Source: Geopsychrobacter electrodiphilus DSM 16401 (GTDB lineage: Bacteria > Desulfobacterota > Desulfuromonadia > Desulfuromonadales > Geopsychrobacteraceae). From it: DNA of 64,000 bases. The stretch's first letter is position 1. Every line of letters begins with the position of its first letter. The stretch lies in contig NZ_ARWE01000001.1 of the NCBI RefSeq assembly GCF_000384395.1, positions 1,488,001 to 1,552,000 on the forward strand, given 5' to 3'. The translations under genes were made by a program, and so were the position numbers. The notes below the pieces were generated by a model. The model was not told the origin of the DNA, searched no databases, and saw only the letters and a list, made by a program, of their open reading frames with translations. Positions 46,644 to 55,704 of the stretch are shown piece by piece.

Positions 46644-46656
46644 TTTTCTCTCCTGA

Positions 46657-48807
46657 TTACAGCTTGCCGTAATAGCCCTCTTTGAGTGCATCAAACAGGT
46701 TGGCTGCTGTGTGAATTTCATTGTCATATTCGATCTCTTCGTTCCCGCGGGCCTGGAGCACAGTGCCGTCTTCGAGGGAGAACTGGTAGACCGTCGCCGC
46801 CAGGTCCTTCTCCTGAACCAGTACGCCCTGAAAGGATTCCGGGTTGTAGCGGAAGGTTGTACACCCCTTCAAACCCTGTTCATATGCATAGAGGTAGATA
46901 TCCTGAAAATCGGCATAGGGATAATCGCTGGGGACGTTGGCTGTTTTGGAGATCGAAGAATCGATCCATTTCTGCGCCGCCGCCTGAATGTCGACATGCT
47001 GCTTGGGGGTAACGTCTTCCGAGGTGATGAAGTTCTCCGGCAGTTGTTCCTCGGGGTTGATGCTCCCGGGCATCGCCAGCGGATTGATGAGCTCGCGATA
47101 GGCCAGAAGTTCATAGGAGAAGACGTCGATTTTTTCTTTGGTTTTTTTCCCAGGGCGAATCAGGTTGCGCGAGTAATGATGGGCGAAGCTCGGCTCAATA
47201 CCGTTAGACGCGTTATTGGCGATGGAGAGCGAGATGGTCCCGGTCGGCGCGATGGAGCTGTGGTGGGTGAAGCGGGCACCCACTTCGGCCAGTTCAGCTA
47301 CCAGCTCCGGGGCCTCTTTGGCCAGCTGCTGCATATAGCGACTGTAACGGGCGTGCAGGATGCGACCGGGGACGCGCTGTCCCAAACGGATGCCATCGGC
47401 GGCCATCTCCGGGCGTCGGCGCAGCATTTCGGCGGTCACTTCATATTCTTCAAGAAGCGCCGGTGCCGGTCCTTTTTCGCGCGCCAGTTCGAGCGCCTGT
47501 TGCCAGCCGGCCAGGGCCATCTGCAGGGTGACCTTCTCGGTAAAAGCCACGGCATCGGCGTCGCCGTATTTCATGCCGAGCAGGGTGATGGTCGAACCGA
47601 GGCCGAGATACCCCATGCCGTGACGTCGTTTGCCGATGATTTCGTCGCGCTGCTGCTGTAGCGGCAGGCCGTTGATCTCGACCACGTTGTCGAGCATGCG
47701 TGAAAAGACCGCAACAACTTCGTTAAACAGTTCCCAATTAAAGCGTGCTTCAGGCGTAAAGGGCTGTTCGACGAAACGAGTCAGGTTGATCGAACCGAGC
47801 AGGCAGGAGCCATAGGGAGGCAAGGGCTGCTCGCCGCAGGGGTTGGTGGCGCGGATCTTCTCGCAGAACCAGTTGTTGTTCATCTCATTGACCTTGTCGA
47901 TCAGAATGAAACCCGGTTCGGCAAAATCGTAGGTCGAGGCCATGATGACGTTCCACAGCTGTTTGGCGCGGATGGTGCGGAAGACCTTGCAGGCAACCTG
48001 ACCGACTTCGTTTTGCAGATAATCTTCAGTGATCGGCCAATCTTTCCAGATGACCTGCGCGGGGTCTTGCAGATCGAGTTTATCGCGTTCCAGTTCTTTT
48101 GTGGTCATAGGGAAGCAAAGTGGCCAGTCAGCATCCTGTTTGACCGCTTCCATGAACTCATTGGTGATCAGCAAAGACAGGTTGAACTGGCGCAGGCGTC
48201 CGTCTTCACGCTTGGCCTTGATAAAATCGAGCACGTCCGGGTGGGAGACATCAAAGGTCGCCATCTGGGCACCCCGTCGCCCGCCGGCGGAAGAGACTGT
48301 GCAGCACATGCGGTCGAAGATGTCCATGAACGACATCGGCCCCGACGTGTAAGCACCGGCCCCGCTGACAAAGGCATTTTTGGGGCGCAGGGTTGAAAAT
48401 TCATAGCCAATTCCGCAACCCGCCTTGAGGGTCAGACCTGCTTCGTGGACCTTGCGTAAAATATCGTCCATCGAGTCGCCGACTGTCGCCGAGACCGTAC
48501 AGTTGATGGTCGAGGTGGCGGGCTTGTGCTCCAGGGCCCCGGCGTTCGAGGTGATACGCCCGGCGGGGATGGCACCGCGTTCCAACGCCCATTGAAAGCG
48601 TTCAAACCAGTAGCGCTGTTTAACCTCGTTATCTTCCACGGCGGCAAGTGCCTTGGCGACCCTTTCGAAGGTGGCGTTCAGATCGGCATCAAGCGGTTGA
48701 CCTGCGGCGTCCTTGAGCCGGTACTTGCTGTCCCAGATGTCCAGAGAAGCTGCCTGCCAGGGAATTTCTACCGGCCCAACTGTTTTTTTGATCAATTTTA
48801 CGGACAT
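46657..48807 (-). CDS. nrdJa: Adenosylcobalamin-dependent (class II) ribonucleotide reductase, catalytic part
   Basis: This enzyme reduces ribonucleotides to deoxyribonucleotides with or without oxygen, using vitamin B12. The 716 residues show the catalytic barrel: STINCTVSATVGDSMDD, GCGIGYEFSTLRPKNAFVSG, MCCTVSSAGGRRGAQMATFD, the active-site loop NPCGEQPLPPYGSCLLGSIN and APTGTISLSIANNASNGIEP. The C-terminal part is encoded by the next gene. Two NrdR-like boxes lie 93-141 bases upstream. No cobalamin riboswitch was recognised. Confidence 0.95.
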   Translation of the reverse strand: MSVKLIKKTVGPVEIPWQAASLDIWDSKYRLKDAAGQPLDADLNATFERVAKALAAVEDNEVKQRYWFERFQWALERGAIPAGRITSNAGALEHKPATSTINCTVSATVGDSMDDILRKVHEAGLTLKAGCGIGYEFSTLRPKNAFVSGAGAYTSGPMSFMDIFDRMCCTVSSAGGRRGAQMATFDVSHPDVLDFIKAKREDGRLRQFNLSLLITNEFMEAVKQDADWPLCFPMTTKELERDKLDLQDPAQVIWKDWPITEDYLQNEVGQVACKVFRTIRAKQLWNVIMASTYDFAEPGFILIDKVNEMNNNWFCEKIRATNPCGEQPLPPYGSCLLGSINLTRFVEQPFTPEARFNWELFNEVVAVFSRMLDNVVEINGLPLQQQRDEIIGKRRHGMGYLGLGSTITLLGMKYGDADAVAFTEKVTLQMALAGWQQALELAREKGPAPALLEEYEVTAEMLRRRPEMAADGIRLGQRVPGRILHARYSRYMQQLAKEAPELVAELAEVGARFTHHSSIAPTGTISLSIANNASNGIEPSFAHHYSRNLIRPGKKTKEKIDVFSYELLAYRELINPLAMPGSINPEEQLPENFITSEDVTPKQHVDIQAAAQKWIDSSISKTANVPSDYPYADFQDIYLYAYEQGLKGCTTFRYNPESFQGVLVQEKDLAATVYQFSLEDGTVLQARGNEEIEYDNEIHTAANLFDALKEGYYGKL

Positions 48808-48900
48808 TTAACCCCCATCTTCATATATTTAGCCCGCACGGGTGAGGCTGGGAACAGCCCTGGTTCGTGAATCGGGACGTCATTTCTTCTGAGCAAATAA

Positions 48901-48948
48901 ACACTATATATCGTGTCGGAAAGAACTATATTCCACAAGATGTTGTCC
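48901..48948 (-). promoter_or_regulatory. Tandem NrdR boxes upstream of nrdJab
   Basis: ACACTATATATCGTGT (48901-48916) and CCACAAGATGTTGTCC (48933-48948) are two 16-bp near-palindromes separated by 16 bases, so their centres are 32 bases (three helical turns) apart. This is the layout of NrdR operators. On the nrdJ strand a possible promoter (TTTACG, 18 bases, TATAGT) falls between and across them, fitting repression. The repressor gene is not in the window. Confidence 0.75.
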
Positions 48949-49540
48949 CGTAAACCCAAAATTACTTAATGAGACAAGTTTTTTTGCAAATGATTTGAAA
49001 CAGGTGCTGAGGCTGGTGTTTGTACTCAGGGGAGGAGAAAATGCGTAAAAAGGTTATGAACGGAAATTTATGGTTTTTGAATATTTTAAAATGTCGCAGG
49101 TTAGGTGAAAAGCATAGCCTGAAAGACCAGATCTACTTACTCCTCAAGTGTTGCCCTCTTTTCCGACGGACAGGAAATAGCTAAAACCTGGATCGATATG
49201 ATCTGACCCATGATAGCTTGCAGCAAGAGAGATTTACGACGAGAAAGAATGGGAAAAATGAACTTTTTGTCTTTTCGTATTTTTTTGTTGGAATACTTTA
49301 CATTACCTCATGTTTTCCATTGTTACACCTTATTTTTCAATAAAAACGATATGTTATTGATTGGAATAATTTATGCATTTTTTAAAAGCCTTCCCACCAC
49401 GAAGCCTTCCTACAAGCCAATTTAAGTACTTTTGCTCATCTTAGAATCGCTTTTTTGAATAAGTCAGCAAACATAGAAAGGAGACTCTGTAAAAACCGCT
49501 GACGTAGTCCAACATGTTGATTCACACGATGGAGGAAGAT
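48949..49540. other. Intergenic region between nrdJa and the PEP-CTERM gene
   Basis: Divergent regulatory space of about 590 bases. It is AT-rich around 49255-49420. The only ORF of note (71 codons from 49210) is Phe- and Ile-rich with no ribosome site and is not believed. I looked for a c-di-GMP (GEMM) or cobalamin riboswitch and did not find the core motifs. Confidence 0.4.
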
Positions 49541-50488
49541 ATGAGTAGAAAAGTGTTGTTGCTAGGCATCATCTTTTTGCTGACGGTATGCTCAAACGTA
49601 TTCGCTTCGGATTACTATGAGTTCTCAACGTTCGGGGGTCCTGGGTCTGAATATGATGTAGGCAGCTATGGAAACGACATCTACTATGGTGGTGGTAGCT
49701 CCGTCTACAAAACAACCGTCTCAATTACCGACATGGCAAAAGCCAATGAACCAAAGTTTCTCGCGGACGGTGTCACTCCTAACCCCAACTATCAGGTGCG
49801 CACCTTTACGTCCCCGACATATATTAACCTGAGTGGTGCACCCACCTCATTAGAACAGGGAAGTTGGGGTGAAATGTATATAGACGCCAACAATATCTAT
49901 ACCGCTGGTTATACTTCCTATTCCTCCACGGGGAATTATGGAGCTATTTATTCCTTTGACAAAGCAACAGGTGCCTACAACGGCACTGCTGTCACAGGTG
50001 GCGGGGCTATTACATCTGACTACTGGGGCATAGGTGCGACTCTGCTCTCCTATGGCGGAGGTCAGTGGTGGGCGGCCAATGAGAGTAGTAAGGTTTACAG
50101 TTCCACGGGCGGTGCCTGGACCTATGAGTTCACCTGGCCCAGCATGGGTGGTGGTCATGGCGACGGCATGGAATATGTCAACGGTAATATCTGGGTCTCT
50201 GACATGACCTCAAACTTCATTGCACGCTGGGGGAAAGTAGGGGATGTCTGGATGGAACTGAACCGGTTCGCTTACACAGAGGCCGGTGGGAATAAATATG
50301 TCGAGGGGATGGGCTTCGGTGCCTTAGGGCATTTCTGGGCTGGTAGCGGCTCTCAGATTTATGAACTCGGTGGCGGAGTTCTTGGTGATTACACCGAAAC
50401 TGTTGTTCCTGAACCGAGTACCTACCTGCTGCTCGGAATAGGATTAATCGGCCTGTTCTTGTCCCGCAAGAGAATACAACAAGGGTAA
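49541..50488 (+). CDS. PEP-CTERM sorting-signal protein, secreted
   Basis: This 315-residue exported protein starts with a signal peptide (MSRKVLLLGIIFLLTVCSNV, FA) after a GGAGG site at ATG 49541. The body is rich in Gly, Tyr and Ser with repeated aromatic/Gly stretches, and may form a beta-propeller-like fold. It ends with the sorting signal VPEPSTYLLLGIGLIGLF and a basic tail, which an exosortase would process in the inner membrane. Such proteins are linked to extracellular polysaccharide and biofilm. No exosortase gene is in this window. Function of the body is unknown. Confidence 0.88.
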   Translation: MSRKVLLLGIIFLLTVCSNVFASDYYEFSTFGGPGSEYDVGSYGNDIYYGGGSSVYKTTVSITDMAKANEPKFLADGVTPNPNYQVRTFTSPTYINLSGAPTSLEQGSWGEMYIDANNIYTAGYTSYSSTGNYGAIYSFDKATGAYNGTAVTGGGAITSDYWGIGATLLSYGGGQWWAANESSKVYSSTGGAWTYEFTWPSMGGGHGDGMEYVNGNIWVSDMTSNFIARWGKVGDVWMELNRFAYTEAGGNKYVEGMGFGALGHFWAGSGSQIYELGGGVLGDYTETVVPEPSTYLLLGIGLIGLFLSRKRIQQG

Positions 50489-50511
50489 ATGAATTTGTTT
50501 TTTCGCTGACT

Positions 50512-50545
50512 GGCCCATTCTGACATCAGAATGGGCCTTTTTTTA
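50512..50545 (+). terminator. Rho-independent terminator after the PEP-CTERM gene
   Basis: A 12-bp perfect stem (GGCCCATTCTGA/TCAGAATGGGCC, loop CA) is followed by seven T. Confidence 0.93.
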
Positions 50546-50823
50546 TCGGTAAGGGAGGGGGCCAGCAGGAAGAAATCGAAAAGTATCGATCAACACGCCA
50601 GAATTCAAAATTTAAATCTCACTGCGAACTTTTTTCGTTCCTTAAATATGCGGCGATGCAGTTGATAAATTAACAATCCCCGGGAGCCGCGTTGCTGTAC
50701 CCTCTCACTTTTAGGAATTTGTTGGAACATAACTTTCAAATTGTTAATGATTGCTATGTGTTTTGTCTTTTCCGGTATAATTTATAAGGAATGGAGACAA
50801 TTTACAAAAAGGAGTAACAAGCG

Positions 50824-51183
50824 ATGACAAACACATCAAAAATCTATCAAGGCACCTGTCACTGCGGCAAAGTCAGTTTTGAGCTGAAAACCGACCTCAA
50901 GCCGGCTGTACGTTGCAACTGTTCAATCTGCAAACGCAAGGGCGTGCCGATGGTAACGGCAGAGGAGGGGAGTTTCCGGGTTACCGGTGGGGAGGAATAT
51001 CTCACCCTCTACCAGTTTAATACCCAGCGGGCGCGGCACTTCTTCTGTAAGGTCTGCGGTATCTACACCTTTCACAACCCGCGCTCCAATCCGGCTCTCA
51101 CCCGGGTGAATTCCGGTTGCCTGGATGGGGTTGACCCTCTGGCGCTGGAGACGGATCTTATCAATGGCGCTGCTCTGGACTGA
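50824..51183 (+). CDS. GFA/CENP-V-family zinc protein (glutathione-dependent formaldehyde-activating-like)
   Basis: This 119-residue protein has the GFA fold with three cysteine clusters that bind zinc: GTCHCGKVSFE, CNCSICKRKG and FFCKVCGIYTFH. Only a few family members act on S-hydroxymethylglutathione, and the function is open. AAGGAG lies before the ATG. The threonine aldolase gene follows after 39 bases and may be co-transcribed. Confidence 0.9.
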   Translation: MTNTSKIYQGTCHCGKVSFELKTDLKPAVRCNCSICKRKGVPMVTAEEGSFRVTGGEEYLTLYQFNTQRARHFFCKVCGIYTFHNPRSNPALTRVNSGCLDGVDPLALETDLINGAALD

Positions 51184-51222
51184 GATTTTTCTGGCTTTAA
51201 CCTAATTCTGAAAGAAATTCTT

Positions 51223-52248
51223 ATGCATATAATCGATCTGCGCAGCGACACCGTTACCCTGCCGTCTGAGCTGATGCGTGAAACCATGGCTGCGGCCAAA
51301 GTTGGTGATGACGTCTACGGTGAAGACCCAACCGTCAATCGTCTGCAGCAGGTGGCCGCCGAACTGGTGGGTAAAGAGGCCGGTTTGTTTGTGCCCAGCG
51401 GGACCATGAGCAACCTGATTGCGTTGCTGAGTCATTGTCAGCGCGGTGATGAATACATCGTCGGTCAACAGGCGCATACTTATAAGTACGAAGGGGGCGG
51501 GGCTGCGGTTCTCGGCAGCATTCAACCTCAACCGCTTGAGTTTTCGGCTGATGGATCGCTGGATCTTCAGTTGGTCAGAAAGGCGATCAAACCCCGTGAC
51601 AGTCATTTTGCCAGAACGCGTCTGCTCTGCCTGGAAAATACTCAGGGAGGAAAGGTACTCTCACTGGGCTATCAGGAGCAGGCCGCGCAGTTTGCCCGCG
51701 ACCACCAACTGGCTTTCCATCTCGATGGTGCCAGGGTCTGTAATGCGGCCGTGGCTCAAGGGGTCGCGCTGCAACAGATCTGCCAGTATTACGATACGGT
51801 TTCGATCTGCCTGTCCAAGGGGCTGGGGGCTCCGGTCGGCTCGGTGCTGGTCGGATCGACAGGGTTTATTGCCGAGGCCCATCGCTGGCGTAAAATGTGC
51901 GGAGGCGGCATGCGTCAGGCTGGAATTCTGGCGGCCGCCGGTCTGTTTGCCCTGGAGCATCAGTTCGAGCGGCTGGCTGAGGACCACGCTAACGCCCGTG
52001 CTCTGGCTGAAGGGTTACTGCAGATTGATCAGCTGAATATCGATCTGTCCCAAGTGCAGAGCAATATGGTTTTTGTTGATTGTGCCGCAGATGTGCAGGT
52101 GCCGCTCATCGCTTATCTACATCAACAGGGGATTCTGGTCAGTGGATATGGTCAACTGCGACTGGTGACCCACCTGAATATTGACCAGGCGGACATTACC
52201 AGAGTAATTCAGGCCTTTCGTGGCTTTTTCTCTCAGCACCAGGCCTGA
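51223..52248 (+). CDS. ltaE: Low-specificity L-threonine aldolase
   Basis: This PLP enzyme cleaves L-threonine or allo-threonine to glycine and acetaldehyde. The 341 residues show the family start [36 protein letters not shown], the PLP-binding site [15 protein letters not shown] and the Schiff-base lysine in [18 protein letters not shown]. Length and motifs are typical of the low-specificity (LtaE) group. Confidence 0.94.
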   Translation: MHIIDLRSDTVTLPSELMRETMAAAKVGDDVYGEDPTVNRLQQVAAELVGKEAGLFVPSGTMSNLIALLSHCQRGDEYIVGQQAHTYKYEGGGAAVLGSIQPQPLEFSADGSLDLQLVRKAIKPRDSHFARTRLLCLENTQGGKVLSLGYQEQAAQFARDHQLAFHLDGARVCNAAVAQGVALQQICQYYDTVSICLSKGLGAPVGSVLVGSTGFIAEAHRWRKMCGGGMRQAGILAAAGLFALEHQFERLAEDHANARALAEGLLQIDQLNIDLSQVQSNMVFVDCAADVQVPLIAYLHQQGILVSGYGQLRLVTHLNIDQADITRVIQAFRGFFSQHQA

Positions 52249-52600
52249 TCTTACCCGAAGTCGTTAAGCAGGCCTTGATGACCATCAGGGTGATGTCATC
52301 GAACTTGTAAGACAAAGTAGAGGGTGCGCTGTTTCTAATAAGGCGCCCTTGAATAAATAAAAATTCTGTTCAAACCTTTTTTGTTCTGATTGCAAGGAGC
52401 ATTTTCATACGCATTTACCAGGCAGGCAAATTTCTCCAGATGATGATATAAACATGCGCATAAAATCGGCAGAGCATCCTTTCCTCGGTTGATCTGTCCG
52501 TTATTAGTTTTGATCCCTTTCCGCTCCTGGACTTTATTGGTTTGAATATTTCTAACTTTAATAAAATTTCTTATCACTCTTATTCCTTGATAGGGCTGAA
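52249..52600. other. Intergenic region after ltaE
   Basis: No gene is recognised. An imperfect pair AGGGTGCGC/GCGCCCT near 52321-52350, followed by AT-rich sequence, may be a weak terminator for ltaE. A minus-strand frame of 80 codons at 52335-52577 has no ribosome site and low-complexity composition. Confidence 0.4.
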
Positions 52601-52960
52601 ATGAAAAGTCGTACTATCCGTGAATTTACCTATAAAGACGATCTCTGGTCGATCGTTGATAGCTGGGCCCGGCGCAGTGGTTTTACTATGGATCTGCTGG
52701 AGGATTCGCGGCGGGTTTACCACAAAGGGAATCGCTTGGTAATGGCGCCCGTCTGCCTGGAGATTAGACATGACGGAAGCAATGTCACCCTGGAGACCTG
52801 GATCAAGGCAGATATGTATCTGATCATGGCGCTGATGACCGGCAAGCCACCGGAGGCGGGGATTCAGTCTGGCGGCCTGACCGCCTGGATCCCGCGCAAG
52901 CGCGCCCGTAAAGTGGTAAACCCGCTCCTGATCAGCCTGGGACAATCCCCAATCACATGA
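52601..52960 (+). CDS. Hypothetical protein, 119 residues
   Basis: This soluble protein has a mixed alpha/beta appearance (TIREFTYKDDLWSIVDSWAR, then KGNRLVMAPVCLEIRHDG and VTLETWIKADMYLIMALM). There is no signal peptide or membrane helix. The composition and conserved-looking amphipathic segments suggest a real gene. The ribosome site is weak. I do not recognise a family. Confidence 0.6.
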   Translation: MKSRTIREFTYKDDLWSIVDSWARRSGFTMDLLEDSRRVYHKGNRLVMAPVCLEIRHDGSNVTLETWIKADMYLIMALMTGKPPEAGIQSGGLTAWIPRKRARKVVNPLLISLGQSPIT

Positions 52961-53102
52961 CAGCAGGTCAAAGGGGGCGACAGCGGATAAAGGACGTCCG
53001 TGAGCGTTTTCTTTTGTCAGCCTCTTGGTTGCCATGTTCTTTCTTTCTCTTTGTGGCTGTGCTAAAACCGAAAAAATTTCACTCGCTAAGGAAGGAAAAC
53101 CG

Positions 53103-53576
53103 ATGGCACAGGTAAAAGAAGCAGACAAGGTCGCGATTAATTTTATCGGCACATTAGCCGACGGAACTATTATTGACAGTACCTACCCAGATCCAGATGA
53201 GGATGCGTGCAACGATGAGGATTGTTGCCATGAACATGGCCCGATGGAATTGACGCTCGGCGAGGGAGACTTCTATACGCCGATCGAAACCGCATTAATC
53301 GGGATGCGGGTCGGGGACAAAAAGACTGTCGTGGTCGCGCCGGTTGATGCATTTGGTGAACATGATCCGGAAAATGTCTTCAGCATCAAGCCTGGTGAAT
53401 TTCCCGAGGATATTCTTCCGGAAGTCGGACTTGAACTCGAAGTCACCGGTGACGATGATGACCTTTTTATGGTCACGATTATCGAAGTCACCGACGATGA
53501 GATCGTCCTCGATTCAAATCATCCCCTGGCAGGTGAAGAGTTGACCTACGAGATTGAGCTGGTCAAGATTTTCTAG
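53103..53576 (+). CDS. SlyD-like FKBP-type peptidyl-prolyl isomerase
   Basis: This cytoplasmic folding catalyst and chaperone has 157 residues from ATG 53103 (MAQVKEADKVAINFIGTLAD), which has AAGGAAGG upstream. The FKBP part contains the flap interruption typical of SlyD (about 70-130). An unusual acidic, cysteine- and histidine-containing insert (DPDEDACNDEDCCHEHG, near residues 35-51) interrupts the N-terminal part and may bind metal. Upstream in-frame ATGs would give a very short signal-like stretch and are not favoured. Confidence 0.88.
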   Translation: MAQVKEADKVAINFIGTLADGTIIDSTYPDPDEDACNDEDCCHEHGPMELTLGEGDFYTPIETALIGMRVGDKKTVVVAPVDAFGEHDPENVFSIKPGEFPEDILPEVGLELEVTGDDDDLFMVTIIEVTDDEIVLDSNHPLAGEELTYEIELVKIF

Positions 53577-53602
53577 TTTCTCGTGGACTCCACAGCAGAA
53601 CC

Positions 53603-53646
53603 GAAAAGGGCAGATTGCATCTCAGCGATCTGCCCTTTTCACTTTC
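53603..53646 (+). terminator. Hairpin terminator after the SlyD-like gene
   Basis: A 13-bp perfect stem (GAAAAGGGCAGAT/ATCTGCCCTTTTC) closes a 12-base loop and is followed by ACTTTC. The stem is strong but the T-tract is poor. Confidence 0.75.
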
Positions 53647-53755
53647 AGCTTTAAGGCTTAGAGTACAATTTTAAAAGTTTCGTTATCGGGATTCTTATTT
53701 AAGAAGAACCTCGGGTATAATGGGCGCAGAAAGCCTCAGCGAAAGGAGGACGAGC

Positions 53756-54502
53756 ATGAGATGGATAACAGGTTTGCTGACGATATTTTTTACTCTGACG
53801 ACAGGTGCAGGGCTGGTTTTTGCACAGGGGGAGCAGCAACTTAATGGTGTTGAAGTGCAGGCGATGGCTGACACCTTTCAATATGCGCTGGAAAATAATC
53901 CGACCAGCAAAGCCTCGGATTGGGCCAATCCTGATGCAGAACGTTCCGGGGCGGTCGTTCCGACGCGTACCTTTGAGAATACCCAGGGACAGCCCTGCCG
54001 GGAATTCGTAACTAAAATTACCATCGGTGGCCAGGAAGAGCAGGGTTATGGTACCGCGTGTCGGCAGCCTGATGGTCACTGGCAACTGCTTGACGAGAAC
54101 GGAGCAACTGCCGGGGTGCCATCACCTCCGCCGCCAAGGAGCACGACCTATTTTGTTGAGCCTCCTCCGGTCTATTATGGATATCCGAGCGGTTTTTATG
54201 GCCCGAGCAGTATCTATTTGAGTTTCGGCTATGTTTACCGAAGCGGAAAAATCTATCACGGGAGTCGTTATCTTGATGGTCACAGTTTCCGTCAGCGTTA
54301 CCCCTCTCGCGTACGAAATCAGATCTATATCGGGCCGAAAATTTTTACCAGATATCGTCTGCGGGATGAGTTGAATTACCGTGAATGGGATCGAGATCGC
54401 GCGCCGAGGCGGATCAAACATAAAAAATGGCAAAAGGAGCGTTACGAAGATCGCGAAGGGCGGCATGAAGGTCGCCGCAATAATCGCAGGGGATCCGACT
54501 GA
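53756..54502 (+). CDS. Exported surface-antigen-like protein (RT0821/Lpp0805 type)
   Basis: This 248-residue protein begins with a signal peptide (MRWITGLLTIFFTLTTGAGL, cleaved after VFA) behind a strong AAAGGAGGA site. Residues about 30-125 match the 16-17 kDa surface antigen domain (SKASDWANPDAERSG, PTRTFENTQGQPCREF, YGTACRQPDGHWQLL). The second half is Pro/Tyr/Arg-rich and ends in a strongly basic tail (KHKKWQKERYEDREGR). It is expected at the periplasm or outer membrane. The basic tail is an unusual addition. Confidence 0.82.
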   Translation: MRWITGLLTIFFTLTTGAGLVFAQGEQQLNGVEVQAMADTFQYALENNPTSKASDWANPDAERSGAVVPTRTFENTQGQPCREFVTKITIGGQEEQGYGTACRQPDGHWQLLDENGATAGVPSPPPPRSTTYFVEPPPVYYGYPSGFYGPSSIYLSFGYVYRSGKIYHGSRYLDGHSFRQRYPSRVRNQIYIGPKIFTRYRLRDELNYREWDRDRAPRRIKHKKWQKERYEDREGRHEGRRNNRRGSD

Positions 54503-54538
54503 AAACTGCTTTAACCCTGGCTCCCCCCTCGCACGACA

Positions 54539-54582
54539 AATGATCGACATTCTGTTATGGTGTCGATCATTTTGATTTTTTT
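54539..54582 (+). terminator. Rho-independent terminator after the surface-antigen gene
   Basis: An 11-bp stem (AATGATCGACA/TGTCGATCATT) with an 11-base loop is followed by TTGATTTTTTTT. Confidence 0.88.
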
Positions 54583-54618
54583 TGCCCTCTTTCCCCTAGT
54601 TCGCTAAAGGCATTTTTC

Positions 54619-55047
54619 ATGACCGAAATCGATACCGCACTTGTCGCTCTGCGCGCTCAACCTGATGACCACAAAGCTATGTCCGGGTTTTATGACCTGT
54701 TTCTTAATACCTTGTTTTTTGTACCCACCGCGAAAGAGCTGATTCAAATTGATGAAGCAGGGACCGAACAACAGACCGAAGTCCCGTTGATCATTGAAAA
54801 TGAGGGGACCGATTATCTGGTCTTTTTTGACCAGCAGGAGCGGATGAACGCCTGGGCCGAGCAGGAGGCACCCTTCGTGAAATTGCCGGGACACCTGCTG
54901 ACCGAGATGACCACGACCGATCTGCACTGGGCGATGAATATCAGCACGGATCATTTTAAGACCTTCGCCCCGGATGAGATCAAATGGTTGAAGGACGTGG
55001 TCGCGTACTGCAAGGCTGAAGACGATAAAAACGCGGCTGAAGCATAA
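54619..55047 (+). CDS. SseB-family protein
   Basis: This 142-residue cytoplasmic protein resembles the SseB N-terminal domain: FYDLFLNTLFFVPTAKE, then a beta-rich core with DYLVFFDQQERMNAWAEQE. SseB-type domains are widespread with unclear role. No signal peptide. It is followed four bases later by the YaeQ gene, suggesting one transcript. Confidence 0.83.
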   Translation: MTEIDTALVALRAQPDDHKAMSGFYDLFLNTLFFVPTAKELIQIDEAGTEQQTEVPLIIENEGTDYLVFFDQQERMNAWAEQEAPFVKLPGHLLTEMTTTDLHWAMNISTDHFKTFAPDEIKWLKDVVAYCKAEDDKNAAEA

Positions 55048-55051
55048 AGCT

Positions 55052-55597
55052 ATGGCCCTGGGTGCAACGATATTTAAAGCCGAACTCCAGATTTCGGACA
55101 TGAATCGCAACTATTACGGCGAGCATCTGTTGACCCTGGCGCGACATCCTTCAGAGACCGACGAGCGGATGATGGTGCGCCTGTTGGCCTTTGCCCTGCA
55201 TGCTGATGAGCGCCTGAGTTTTACCCGGGGGCTCTGTGCCGATGAAGAGCCGGATCTCTGGCTGAAGAGTTACACTGACGAAATTGAGCAATGGATCGAC
55301 GTCGGACAGCCGGATGAACGTCGCTTGCGCAAGGCATGCGGTCGCGCTCAGCAGGTGACCCTGTATCTCTACGGCGGTCGGGGTGCCGACCTCTGGTGGC
55401 AAAAAAATGCAGAGAAGTTGCAACGCCTGGACAATTTGACGGTCCTCGAAGTCCCGGACGCTGCCTGCAAGGAGATGACCTGCTTTGTTCAGCGCAGCAT
55501 GCAGTTACAGTGCACGGTTCAGGATGGCGAAATCTGGTTGACCGCCGGCGATCAAACCCGAAGAGTCACCCTGCAGGCGCGTAAATCGCGAGATTGA
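55052..55597 (+). CDS. yaeQ: YaeQ-family protein
   Basis: This 181-residue protein has the PD-(D/E)XK-like fold of YaeQ: MALGATIFKAELQISDMNRN, YGEHLLTLARHPSETDERMM and EPDLWLKSYTDEIEQWIDVG are near-invariant. It was once proposed as a transcript elongation factor substitute; real function is unsettled. It follows the SseB-type gene closely. Confidence 0.94.
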   Translation: MALGATIFKAELQISDMNRNYYGEHLLTLARHPSETDERMMVRLLAFALHADERLSFTRGLCADEEPDLWLKSYTDEIEQWIDVGQPDERRLRKACGRAQQVTLYLYGGRGADLWWQKNAEKLQRLDNLTVLEVPDAACKEMTCFVQRSMQLQCTVQDGEIWLTAGDQTRRVTLQARKSRD

Positions 55598-55704
55598 TTC
55601 AGTTCTCGATTCCAGGCCTGGTGCCCGGGTTCCGTTGAAGTTGTCAGGTGAAACAATTGCCGGTGTTCTGCTCGAGGCAGCTTTTTCCTTTTGGAGGTCC
55701 TCTC

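Noticed and set aside
46711-47661. 316-codon plus-strand ORF inside nrdJa
   Set aside because: Antisense to conserved ribonucleotide reductase; product is Arg/Gly-rich with no recognisable domain.
48808-48900. Cobalamin riboswitch upstream of nrdJa
   Set aside because: The B12-box core (GCCACTG) is not seen; the NrdR-like sites explain the conserved-looking sequence better.
49040-49200. c-di-GMP (GEMM) riboswitch before the PEP-CTERM gene
   Set aside because: AGGTTAGG and AAAGCATAGCC give a superficial likeness, but the conserved GEMM core elements are missing.
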